Shown one piece after another: positions 36,585-43,941 of a DNA stretch of 64,000 nucleotides; positions within the stretch are counted from its first letter, which is position 1; the number at the start of each line of letters is the position of its first letter. Source of the stretch: an uncultured Muribaculaceae bacterium (lineage in GTDB: Bacteria; Bacteroidota; Bacteroidia; Bacteroidales; Muribaculaceae); contig CAJTOZ010000009.1 in the NCBI GenBank assembly GCA_910578095.1, positions 1 to 64,000 on the forward strand, given 5' to 3'. A program made the translations under genes and the position numbers. The notes under the pieces were generated by a model. That model was not told the DNA's origin. It worked only from the letters and a program-made list of their open reading frames with translations, and made no database searches.

Positions 36585-38222
36585 TTACATCATGCCGCCC
36601 ATGCCACCCATACCGCCGGCAGGCATGCCTGCTGCGGGAGTTTCTTCCTTGATGTCGGCGATCACGCACTCGGTGGTGAGGAACATGCCGGCGATGCTGG
36701 CTGCGTTCTCAAGAGCCACACGGGTCACCTTGGCGGGGTCGATCACACCAGCCGAGAGCAGGTTCTCGTAGCTGTCGGTGCGTGCGTTGTAGCCGTAGTC
36801 GCCCTGGCCTTCGCGCACTTTCTGCACCACCACGGCGCCTTCCACTCCGGCGTTGCGTGCTATCTGGCGGAGAGGCTCTTCGATGGCGCGCTGCACGATG
36901 GCGATACCGGTCTGCTCGTCGTCGTTGTCGCCCTTGAGGCTGTCGAGGGCGCTGAGGGCGCGGATGTAGGCCACGCCGCCGCCGGGCACGATGCCTTCGG
37001 CGATGGCTGCGCGGGTGGCGCTGAGGGCGTCGTCCACGCGGTCTTTCTTTTCCTTCATCTCCACTTCGCTGGGAGCACCGATATGAAGCACGGCCACGCC
37101 GCCGGCGAGTTTGGCGAGACGCTCGTGGAGTTTCTCGCGGTCATAGTCGCTGGTGGTGGTGTCGATCTGTGCTTTGATCTGTGCCACTCGCTTGGCGATA
37201 GCATCCTGCGATCCGCCGCCGTTGACGATGGTGGTGTTTTCCTTGTTAATGGTCACCTTGACAGCGGTGCCGAGGTCCTGCATGGTGGCGGTGGCCAGCT
37301 GCATGCCCTTTTCCTCGCTGATTACAGTGCCACCGGTGAGGATGGCGATATCCTCAAGCATTTCCTTGCGGCGGTCGCCGAAACCGGGAGCCTTGACAGC
37401 GCAGATCTTAAGAGAGCCGCGAAGACGGTTGACAACGAGTGTGGCGAGGGCTTCCTGGTCCACGTCCTCGGCGATTATGAGCAGCGGACGGCCGCTCTGT
37501 GCGCTCTGCTCGAGGATGGGAAGGATGTCCTTGAGGTTGCTCACCTTTTTGTCGTAGATGAGGATGAAGGGATTGTCCATCACGCATTCCATCTTCTCGG
37601 GATCGGTCACGAAGTAGGGGGAGATGTAGCCGCGGTCGAACTGCATTCCTTCCACGATATCGATGGTGGTTTCGGTGCCCTTGGCTTCATCGACGGTGAT
37701 CACGCCTTCCTTTTTCACCTTTTTCATGGCTTCGGCGATAAGGCGGCCGATGGTTTCGTCGTTGTTGGCCGACACGCGTGCCACGTCTTCAATCTTCTTG
37801 AAATCGTCGCCCACTTCCTGGCTCATCTCGCGGATGGCACCCACCACAGTGGCCACGGCCTTGTCGATACCGCGCTTCAGATCCATGGGGTTGGCACCGG
37901 CGGTCACATTCTTGAGGCCGACGGCTATGATGCTCTGTGCGAGGACGGTAGCGGTGGTGGTGCCATCGCCGGCATCGTCGCCGGTCTTGGAAGCAACTTC
38001 CTTGACGAGCTGTGCTCCCATGTTCTGGAAAGGATCCTCAAGCTCAATCTCGCGGGCCACGCTCACGCCGTCCTTGGTGATATGGGGAGCGCCGAATTTC
38101 TTGTCGATAATGACATTGCGGCCTTTGGGGCCGAGGGTCACCTTCACGGCATCGGCGAGAGCGTCGACACCTTTTTTAAGCTCTTCGCGAGCCTTTATGT
38201 TGAATTCGATCTGTTTTGCCAT
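36585..38222 (-). CDS. groL: Chaperonin GroEL
   Basis: A 545-residue 60-kDa chaperonin that forms the double-ring folding cage with GroES and ATP. All hallmarks are present: VTLGPKGRNV near the N-terminus, DGTTTATVLA (catalytic Asp of the ATPase), VPGGGVAYIRA near residue 410 and the Gly-Met-rich tail (GGMGGMGGMM). Length equals the family's. It follows groES by 39 bases in one operon and is closed by a terminator. Confidence 0.98.
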   Translation of the reverse strand: MAKQIEFNIKAREELKKGVDALADAVKVTLGPKGRNVIIDKKFGAPHITKDGVSVAREIELEDPFQNMGAQLVKEVASKTGDDAGDGTTTATVLAQSIIAVGLKNVTAGANPMDLKRGIDKAVATVVGAIREMSQEVGDDFKKIEDVARVSANNDETIGRLIAEAMKKVKKEGVITVDEAKGTETTIDIVEGMQFDRGYISPYFVTDPEKMECVMDNPFILIYDKKVSNLKDILPILEQSAQSGRPLLIIAEDVDQEALATLVVNRLRGSLKICAVKAPGFGDRRKEMLEDIAILTGGTVISEEKGMQLATATMQDLGTAVKVTINKENTTIVNGGGSQDAIAKRVAQIKAQIDTTTSDYDREKLHERLAKLAGGVAVLHIGAPSEVEMKEKKDRVDDALSATRAAIAEGIVPGGGVAYIRALSALDSLKGDNDDEQTGIAIVQRAIEEPLRQIARNAGVEGAVVVQKVREGQGDYGYNARTDSYENLLSAGVIDPAKVTRVALENAASIAGMFLTTECVIADIKEETPAAGMPAGGMGGMGGMM

Positions 38223-38261
38223 AGCTTATGGTGTTTTTTTGAGTTTCTGATTGGAATTGGA

Positions 38262-38537
38262 TTATTTCTCTATGATGGCGAGCACTTCGTTCTGGCGCAT
38301 TACGAGCACCTTCTCGCCGTCCACTTCAAGCTCGGTGCCGGCGTACTTGCCATAGTACACTTCGTTGCCTTCCTTAAGGATCATTTCTTCGTCCTTGGTG
38401 CCGTTGCCTACAGCTATTACGGTGCCTTTCAGGGGCTTTTCCTTAGCGCTGTCGGGGATGATGATACCATTGATTGTGGTTTCTTCTGCGGCTGTGGGGC
38501 GGATGATCACGCGGTCGGCCAGAGGTTTCAGTTTCAT
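38262..38537 (-). CDS. groS: Co-chaperonin GroES
   Basis: A 91-residue lid of the GroEL cage. MKLKPLADRVIIRPTAAEE is the typical start, IIIPDSAKEKPLKG is the mobile loop that binds GroEL, and the roof loop is included. The ATG at 38537 was chosen over a longer frame upstream because the family starts here. In the 155 bases upstream I see neither a CIRCE operator nor a TAnnTTTG promoter, so how the heat-shock operon is switched on is not visible. Confidence 0.96.
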   Translation of the reverse strand: MKLKPLADRVIIRPTAAEETTINGIIIPDSAKEKPLKGTVIAVGNGTKDEEMILKEGNEVYYGKYAGTELEVDGEKVLVMRQNEVLAIIEK

Positions 38538-38692
38538 AGTATGTGTGAGTTTAGAGTTTTTTTGTGTTATGTTCCGACATGGATAATGCACATTCCGTGC
38601 CAAATGCCGGAGGATGCCGTGCGGCTGACAAAATGTCGCTTCCGGGCATGACACCACTATAACAATGGGAATGGCCTAATGTTCAGCAGACG

Positions 38693-40720
38693 TCAGAAAT
38701 GTGGAGTGATGCCGATGAAAAATTCAAAGTTGATGCCCGGCATGGGGCGCGACAGCACTGACAGATAGTCTTCGTTGAAGAGATTGTTCACCGCGAGTTT
38801 GAGCGAGACGTCGACCGGCCGCGTGTGCAGCTGTTTCTCAAGCTCGATATTGCTCATGTAGTATGGCGGCAGATAGCCGGTGAGGGTGTGGTCGTTGCTG
38901 GACATGGTGTAGCGCTGCGAGTAGTGACACCATTTGTAGAGTATGCTCCATGAGCGCCAGCTAAGGCGTGCGGTGGCCGATGCGGAGTTGCGGGGAACAT
39001 ACGGGAGTTGTTTCCCCACCGAATGGTCGGCCGCCGTTGTCGGTTCGCCGTCGTTGACAGAGGGGGTGAAGGCATAGGACGCTCCGATGTCGAGCAGCCA
39101 GTGTCGCGCAGGCTGAAAACTCAGCGAAGCGCGGGTCTCGATGCCGTATGCGTGCACGCTCATGACATTGCGTGGGGCGAAGAATCCCTTGGGCGTGGGA
39201 AGCCACAATATCCAGTCGCTTATGCGGGAATCGAACCAGGTGGCGCTACCCTCGAGAGTGTATGTATCGCGTTTGCCTATGCGGAACGAGAGCCCGGCAT
39301 CGTAGCTGAAGCCGTGCTCGGGACGCAGCTCGGGGTTGCCTCCGGGAAGAAAATACATGTCGTTGAGCGATGGATAGCGATAGTTTCGTGCTATGGATGC
39401 CCGCGCTGTGAGCCCGGCAGCAGGCCATAGCACTGCATCGGCGAAGAATGCCGGCATGACGGGAGAGAAAGACGAGCCGTTCATATCCTCGCGCACCACG
39501 AGCGACAGGCCGACGGGACCGACCGGGCGCCACTTTGCCGTGGCTACTGCCGACACCTCGCTCCGCTCCACATTGTAGCCTATGGACGATGCGCTTTCGC
39601 CACCGCCTGCCGCCACGCTAAGGTCGCGGCTGCGCACAAAGTGCTGCCGTCCCGACAGCGACAGCGAGAAATGCCAGTTGCGTGCGGGGGAATATTCGCC
39701 GTCGGCACGGGCATACAAGCTGTTGATGTAGCTGCGAGCGCGCGTCATAGGTGTCATCACGCCTGCCGCAGCCTCGCGTTTGTAGTCGTAGGCTGTCTGC
39801 GTGTAGATGTAGCCTCCGCGCAGGGTCGAGCTCCATTTGGTGGCATAGTGGCTCCAGGATGCCACAGCTCTTAAGGTCTGTTCGCGCTGTCGGTTCTCAA
39901 AAGAGCTTGCATCGGCATAGTCGGTGGTGAGCAGCGGGAGCTCGCGGTCGGAGTTGACGTACCATGCGCTTATGCCTGCACTGTTGTTGCTGTCGCGGTA
40001 GTACAGGTCCTGCAGGATGTGGAGGTCCTTGAACGCGCCGTTGCGGTTTTTCTCCCTCGGGTGGTATTGGCCTATGATGTTTTTGTCTTCGTCGTATATG
40101 TTCAGCTTTTTGTCGTGGTTCAGATAGGTGTAGTCGTTGGCCGAGGAGGAGTACACCACTCTGGTGCTCGCGCGCCAGTGTTCGGAGCCGTAGCTTATGC
40201 GGGCAAACTCGTCGAAGGTGCTGAACGAACCTATGCCCTGCACATACTGGGCTTTCAGGCCATCAGGCTCCACCGGGGCAGTGGACAGGTCCACCAGGCC
40301 GCCTATGCCTCCTCCTGTCTGGGCTATGGATGAGCTGCCGTGGAGAAGCGATGCCCGGTCGATGAAATAGGATGGGATTGTGGAGAAGTCGGTCATGCCC
40401 AGCATGGGATTGGTCATGGGCATACCGTTCCATGTCACGGCCGTATGGCTCGCGGACGTGCCGCGGAACGCCACAGTGGAGAGCGTGGCGCGTCCGTAGC
40501 TTTTCACGAATATGGAGGAGTTGTAGCTGAGCACATCGGCCATGGATAGCGCGATGTTTTCTTTGAGGGCGAGAGAGTCGAATGATGTTTTTGTGATGCC
40601 CGTTTCCTTGATGGGGCGCGATCCCGTGACCACGACTTCGCGCAGGCTGCGTTGCTGGGCCGCGCACACGGTTGCGACAGCGACGCATATACATGTCGTG
40701 AGGATGCGTGTATGTGTCAT
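38693..40720 (-). CDS. btuB: BtuB-like TonB-dependent outer membrane receptor (vitamin B12)
   Basis: A 675-residue protein: signal peptide (1-21), TonB-box/plug region starting LREVVVTGSRPIKETG, plug domain to about 150, then a 22-strand barrel ending in the terminal aromatic (ITPHF). Length and plug fit cobalamin receptors of Bacteroides. Its ATG overlaps the stop of the BtuG-like gene by 4 bases, and the operon is headed by a cobalamin riboswitch, so vitamin B12 or related corrinoids are the probable substrate. It needs the TonB-ExbB-ExbD complex for energy. There is no SusD partner. Confidence 0.88.
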   Translation of the reverse strand: MTHTRILTTCICVAVATVCAAQQRSLREVVVTGSRPIKETGITKTSFDSLALKENIALSMADVLSYNSSIFVKSYGRATLSTVAFRGTSASHTAVTWNGMPMTNPMLGMTDFSTIPSYFIDRASLLHGSSSIAQTGGGIGGLVDLSTAPVEPDGLKAQYVQGIGSFSTFDEFARISYGSEHWRASTRVVYSSSANDYTYLNHDKKLNIYDEDKNIIGQYHPREKNRNGAFKDLHILQDLYYRDSNNSAGISAWYVNSDRELPLLTTDYADASSFENRQREQTLRAVASWSHYATKWSSTLRGGYIYTQTAYDYKREAAAGVMTPMTRARSYINSLYARADGEYSPARNWHFSLSLSGRQHFVRSRDLSVAAGGGESASSIGYNVERSEVSAVATAKWRPVGPVGLSLVVREDMNGSSFSPVMPAFFADAVLWPAAGLTARASIARNYRYPSLNDMYFLPGGNPELRPEHGFSYDAGLSFRIGKRDTYTLEGSATWFDSRISDWILWLPTPKGFFAPRNVMSVHAYGIETRASLSFQPARHWLLDIGASYAFTPSVNDGEPTTAADHSVGKQLPYVPRNSASATARLSWRSWSILYKWCHYSQRYTMSSNDHTLTGYLPPYYMSNIELEKQLHTRPVDVSLKLAVNNLFNEDYLSVLSRPMPGINFEFFIGITPHF

Positions 40721-41784
40721 TTCCAGCAGAATGCTCCGGGGGTGATACCGGTGGTGAATGTGTCTTTCAGCCGTCCCTGAGGGCTGTAGCGGTAGACGGG
40801 GGCTTTCTGCTGATAATCGAGAGCATCGGCCACGTACAGGTCGCTGTCGTAGGGGCTCACGCTGAGGCTGTAGTATCGGCCGCCGTCGGTCGGTGCGGGC
40901 AGAAAAGGTGTGTCAGGAAGATATGCATCCGCCACATTCATGCGCCACACCCCGCCGTTTATCCAGTAGATGGTGTCGGCGGCGGCGTTGGTGGCAAGGG
41001 ATGTGGGTGCGTCGTTGATGTTGAGACGGAATGTGCGCTCGATGGAGAACGTGCCGGTGTTGATGCAGGTGAGGGCGGGGCGTTCCTGCCCGAGTGGATT
41101 GCCGTAGAAGCCGCCGTCGGTGAGCACCCACAGGCGTCCGTGGCTGTCGGCGGCGATATTGCGGGGCTGGATGCCCACGGTGAGGCGGTCGACCACACGG
41201 TCGGTGCGCGTGTCGATCTTCAATATTGTGTTCTGGTAGCTCCAGCAGTTGCAGTACACATAGTCGCCCAGCTGCACCATTTGCTCGGTGGAGCCCGAGG
41301 ATGCGCTCATGCCCGGCACTTCGATGTAGCCTGTGATTTCGTAGCGCTGGGGGTTGACGATGGCTATGCGGTTGTCCCACAGCTGTGTTACGTAGGCTTT
41401 TGTGTCGCTTACGAAATGAATGTAGCGCGGTGATGTGAAGTTTTCGATACGTCCGGTCTCACGGAATGTGTCGGGATCAATGGCGAAGACCACGTGGCTG
41501 TTGTTCACCACAATCCACACGCGTCCGCTGTGCAGGGTCATGGACTGGGCCACGTCGCCGAGTTTCATGCCGTTGGCGCGGAAAAACACTTCGTTCTGCA
41601 CTGTGGCCGTGGCGGGATCGTAGTAGCTCAGGGTGGCGTTGCCATACTGGAAATTACCCTCGCAGGCTATCAGCAATCCAGGGCCGGAAGCAACGATATC
41701 CTCTGAAAAGCCGTAATCCCACTTCATGCAGCCTTGAATGGCTACACAAAGCAGGATCGCAGAAAAGAAGTGTCGGAATGTCAT
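40717..41784 (-). CDS. btuG: BtuG-like beta-propeller lipoprotein (B12-binding)
   Basis: About 355 residues from the ATG at 41784 (MTFRHFFSAILLC). Lipoprotein signal with Cys19 (AIQGC). The rest forms a seven-bladed YncE-like propeller, with repeated segments such as WIVVNNSHVVFAIDPDTF, AYVTQLWDNRIAIVNP and NTILKIDTRTDRV. This is the fold and length of BtuG, the surface lipoprotein that takes vitamin B12 with very high affinity and forms a lid on BtuB in Bacteroides. Its place between DUF4465 and BtuB under a cobalamin riboswitch supports that. Four bases separate it from the DUF4465 gene. Confidence 0.85.
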   Translation of the reverse strand: MTFRHFFSAILLCVAIQGCMKWDYGFSEDIVASGPGLLIACEGNFQYGNATLSYYDPATATVQNEVFFRANGMKLGDVAQSMTLHSGRVWIVVNNSHVVFAIDPDTFRETGRIENFTSPRYIHFVSDTKAYVTQLWDNRIAIVNPQRYEITGYIEVPGMSASSGSTEQMVQLGDYVYCNCWSYQNTILKIDTRTDRVVDRLTVGIQPRNIAADSHGRLWVLTDGGFYGNPLGQERPALTCINTGTFSIERTFRLNINDAPTSLATNAAADTIYWINGGVWRMNVADAYLPDTPFLPAPTDGGRYYSLSVSPYDSDLYVADALDYQQKAPVYRYSPQGRLKDTFTTGITPGAFCWK

Positions 41785-41788
41785 TCTG

Positions 41789-42634
41789 TTATTTGGCGAA
41801 GCGTACGGCCACATCGTCGAAAGCGAAGTAGCCCGGGGTGTTGAGGCCCCATTCGCCGCGCAGGTCGCTGCTTCCGTCGATGTTGAATTCTATTTTCACG
41901 ACTTCACCAAGCATGGAGAGGTCGAATTTGGTCCAGTCGCTCACGATTTTGTCGGCTCCGTCGCATAGCATGAATTCTGTGCGGCCGGTTTCGTTGCCGG
42001 TGGCGTCATAGCCGATGGCGATGATTTTGAACCAGCTGTCGGCACCGGCGGCAGCGGCGCGGGCGTCGCCGTAGCGCAGCACGGAATATGTGTAGGATGT
42101 GTTGGTGACATACATGTGGTCCACCACGCGTGCCACACCGTCGGCAAAAGCAAGTGCGGGAAGGTGGTCCTTGTAGCTCTCACCGTCCACGTATCCGTTC
42201 TGCACGCAGAAATTGCGCGAGCCGTTGTGTCCGGCCTTGTCGGAGGCGCCGGTGGGCACTGCCAGCTGGGTGGTGTAGTCAAGACCTTCGTCGGCGGTGA
42301 GGAAATAGTCGCTGACAGCCATGCCGCCGTTCCAGAAGGGGCCGCCGTCAAGAATGCCTCCGCTCAGGCCTGTATTGCCTTCGTCGCACCATTTGTAGCC
42401 GGTGTAGGCCATGTCGCCGTAAAGGAGCGTGCCACCGTACTGTGTGTCGTCCACAAGATCGCTCCATGTGGATATGGCCACGGAACCGATGGTGTAGGGG
42501 GTGAAAGCGGCGTCGGCATCCTCGAAGGTGAGAACGCGGAGCTCGTAGACTTCAACGGGCACATCGGGCTCGTCGTTGCTGCAGGATGCGGCCACAAGGG
42601 CGAGAGGGAGGAAATAAAGTACTTTTTTGAACAT
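41789..42634 (-). CDS. DUF4465 lipoprotein, first gene of the B12 operon
   Basis: About 281 residues from the ATG at 42634. Lipoprotein signal (VAASC, Cys18) followed by Ser-Asn-Asp-Glu. The rest matches the DUF4465 pattern: LTFEDADAAF at the start, YGGTLLYGDMAYTGY, a central NFCVQNGYVDG, and NTPGYFAFDDVAV near the end. The fold looks like a galactose-binding-type beta-sandwich. DUF4465 has no firmly known role to my knowledge, though such genes occur near cobalamin transport genes. As the riboswitch-proximal gene it is the first translated when B12 is scarce; an additional corrinoid-binding surface protein is the working inference. Confidence 0.8.
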   Translation of the reverse strand: MFKKVLYFLPLALVAASCSNDEPDVPVEVYELRVLTFEDADAAFTPYTIGSVAISTWSDLVDDTQYGGTLLYGDMAYTGYKWCDEGNTGLSGGILDGGPFWNGGMAVSDYFLTADEGLDYTTQLAVPTGASDKAGHNGSRNFCVQNGYVDGESYKDHLPALAFADGVARVVDHMYVTNTSYTYSVLRYGDARAAAAGADSWFKIIAIGYDATGNETGRTEFMLCDGADKIVSDWTKFDLSMLGEVVKIEFNIDGSSDLRGEWGLNTPGYFAFDDVAVRFAK

Positions 42635-42640
42635 AAGGCT

Positions 42641-42679
42641 GTGAAATGGTTCGTTGAAACAAAAAATATGTGATTTCAC
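42641..42679 (-). other. Hairpin next to the DUF4465 start codon, probable riboswitch output
   Basis: GTGAAAT (42641-42647) and ATTTCAC (42673-42679) can pair and place a stem 6 bases before the ATG at 42634. Two more stems, 42712-42717 with 42730-42735 and 42686-42691 with 42705-42710, lie between it and the riboswitch. Such stems could sequester the start region when cobalamin is bound. Confidence 0.45.
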
Positions 42680-42782
42680 CGCCTTGCAGCATCCGGCATA
42701 AAATTGCTGCACCGGCCTGATGCGCACTTGGCCGGGTGTGATTCATGCCCGTTGTCCTGCGGGCGGCAAATCATAAGTATGT

Positions 42783-42957
42783 GGCAAAGGCAGGTTTTCT
42801 GACTTGCTCCATCTGCGGGATGGCCGCGCCTTCTCGGAGCATGTGGCTCCAATGGCTTATGACGGCCGCAGTGTCTGCCGTAGATATGGCAGACCGGAAG
42901 CTTACAGCAGCAGGTACTGTCGCGGATTTTCGCCGCGTTCCCTACGTTTTGCTGCCG
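42783..42957 (-). promoter_or_regulatory. Cobalamin (AdoCbl-type) riboswitch
   Basis: Read on the minus strand, the leader contains the conserved blocks in order: AGGGAACGCGGCGAAAATCC, GACAGTACCTGCTGCTGTAAGC, the GCCATTGG...GAGAAGGC core and the P3-P10 end GAGCAAGTCAGAAAACCTGCC. Together these are the Rfam cobalamin signature. It lies at the 5' end of the transcript, directly after the promoter. It would shut down DUF4465-btuG-btuB when corrinoid binds. No terminator-like T tract is seen between it and the ATG, so control is probably at translation. Confidence 0.95.
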
Positions 42958-42991
42958 CAAAGGTACAAAAAAAATATAAACGCACCGCAAA
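42958..42991 (-). promoter_or_regulatory. Promoter of the B12 uptake operon
   Basis: Minus-strand TACCTTTG (42958-42965) with TTTG at 42988-42991, 22 bases upstream. The TTTG lies in the loop of the bioD terminator. The -7 box directly abuts the riboswitch. Confidence 0.7.
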
Positions 42992-43009
42992 AAAACGGTG
43001 CGTTTATAT
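42967..43009 (-). terminator. Terminator of the biotin operon
   Basis: A perfect 14-bp stem (42974-42987 with 42996-43009) with an 8-base loop is followed on the minus strand by eight T (42967-42974). It ends the bioD transcript 25 bases past the stop codon. Confidence 0.9.
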
Positions 43010-43033
43010 GTGCAAGTCCTTTTTATGGATGCG

Positions 43034-43690
43034 TCAGCCGAGCGTGGCTTGTGTCATATCCGGAAGGTCGATCAATTCGGCTGTGGGGAAATGGCGCTCC
43101 ACGTAGCGTCCGATAAACCCGCGGGTGTCGTCGGCGATTACGGCATCGGTGTCGAAATGATGGTTGTACACCACGGCTGCCAGCTCAATGCCGCGGGATG
43201 CTATGGCCTCGAGCGACAGCAGTGTGTGGTTGATGGATCCGAGACGTCCGTTTGTGACGAGCACCACAGGAAGATGCCGCGAGGCTATGTAGTCGATAGT
43301 GGTGGTGTCGTCAGTCACCGGCACCATCAGGCCTCCGGCGCCCTCGATGAGCACGCAGTCATATTCCTTTCTGAGGCGTTCGGTAGAGCGGTCCACGAGG
43401 GTCAGGTCTATCTCGCGTCCGTCGAGCCTGGCGGCGAGTTGGGCCGATGCGGGATAGGAGAATATGATGGGTGCGGTGGTGCCGTCTATGTCGCGGGGCT
43501 GCATGGGCAGGCCGCACAGACGGCGATGCGCTTCGATGTCCTCGGAGCTGCCGGTGCATCCGGTCTGAATGAATTTCTGGGTGATTACGGATTGTCCTGC
43601 GGCTGCTATGCGCCGGGCGAGCCATGCAGTGGCGAATGTCTTGCCGGCATCGGTGTCGATGCCGCTTATGAAAAGTACGGGATGATTCAT
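43034..43690 (-). CDS. bioD: Dethiobiotin synthetase
   Basis: A 218-residue ATP-dependent carboxylase that closes the ureido ring of dethiobiotin from 7,8-diaminopelargonate and CO2. The P-loop is GIDTDAGKT near the N-terminus (FISGIDTDAGKTF); IEGAGGLMVP is the second conserved block. I chose the ATG at 43690. It overlaps the stop codon of the distal BioC frame (ATGA), whereas the stop of the proximal BioC frame lies 223 bases upstream. Last gene of bioA-F-GC-D. Confidence 0.95.
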   Translation of the reverse strand: MNHPVLFISGIDTDAGKTFATAWLARRIAAAGQSVITQKFIQTGCTGSSEDIEAHRRLCGLPMQPRDIDGTTAPIIFSYPASAQLAARLDGREIDLTLVDRSTERLRKEYDCVLIEGAGGLMVPVTDDTTTIDYIASRHLPVVLVTNGRLGSINHTLLSLEAIASRGIELAAVVYNHHFDTDAVIADDTRGFIGRYVERHFPTAELIDLPDMTQATLG

Positions 43691-43941
43691 GGTTTCTTGC
43701 GTAGGACGAGGAAGAGCGGAGTATAGGTGAGTGTGTATCGTCCGGAGGAATCCGGAGCCAGCCGTGAGGCTATGGCGCGCGCACCGTTGGGGTGGCGCGT
43801 GATGGCGTTCACGCCCGTGCGGCTCATGTGGCGAAGAGCGTCCATAGCTTCGCAGAACCGGCATTTTATGGCAAATTCGGTGATGAGCACCTGTTCTGTG
43901 TCGGGTATGCCGGCTACGGCTTTCCCCGCCATACGGAGCTT
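43687..43941 (-). pseudogene. bioC: Distal part of the BioC domain in the -1 frame
   Basis: After the proximal frame stops at 43914, homology to BioC continues in the -1 frame from about 43941. It reads KLRMAGKAVAG, then DALRHMSRTGVNAI and LTYTPLFLVLRKK, both typical of the BioC C-terminus, and ends with the TGA at 43687-43689 that overlaps the bioD ATG. This looks like the true end of bioC. A one-base loss, a sequencing error or a programmed -1 shift would explain the split. Confidence 0.8.

Noticed and set aside
36543..38651. A 702-codon open frame on the plus strand opposite groEL/groES
   Set aside because: It is the mirror of a strongly biased GC-rich gene; groEL on the other strand is unmistakable and the mirror frame has no family resemblance.
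38538..38692. CIRCE operator or consensus promoter before groES
   Set aside because: Neither the TTAGCACTC inverted repeat nor TAnnTTTG is present in the gap.
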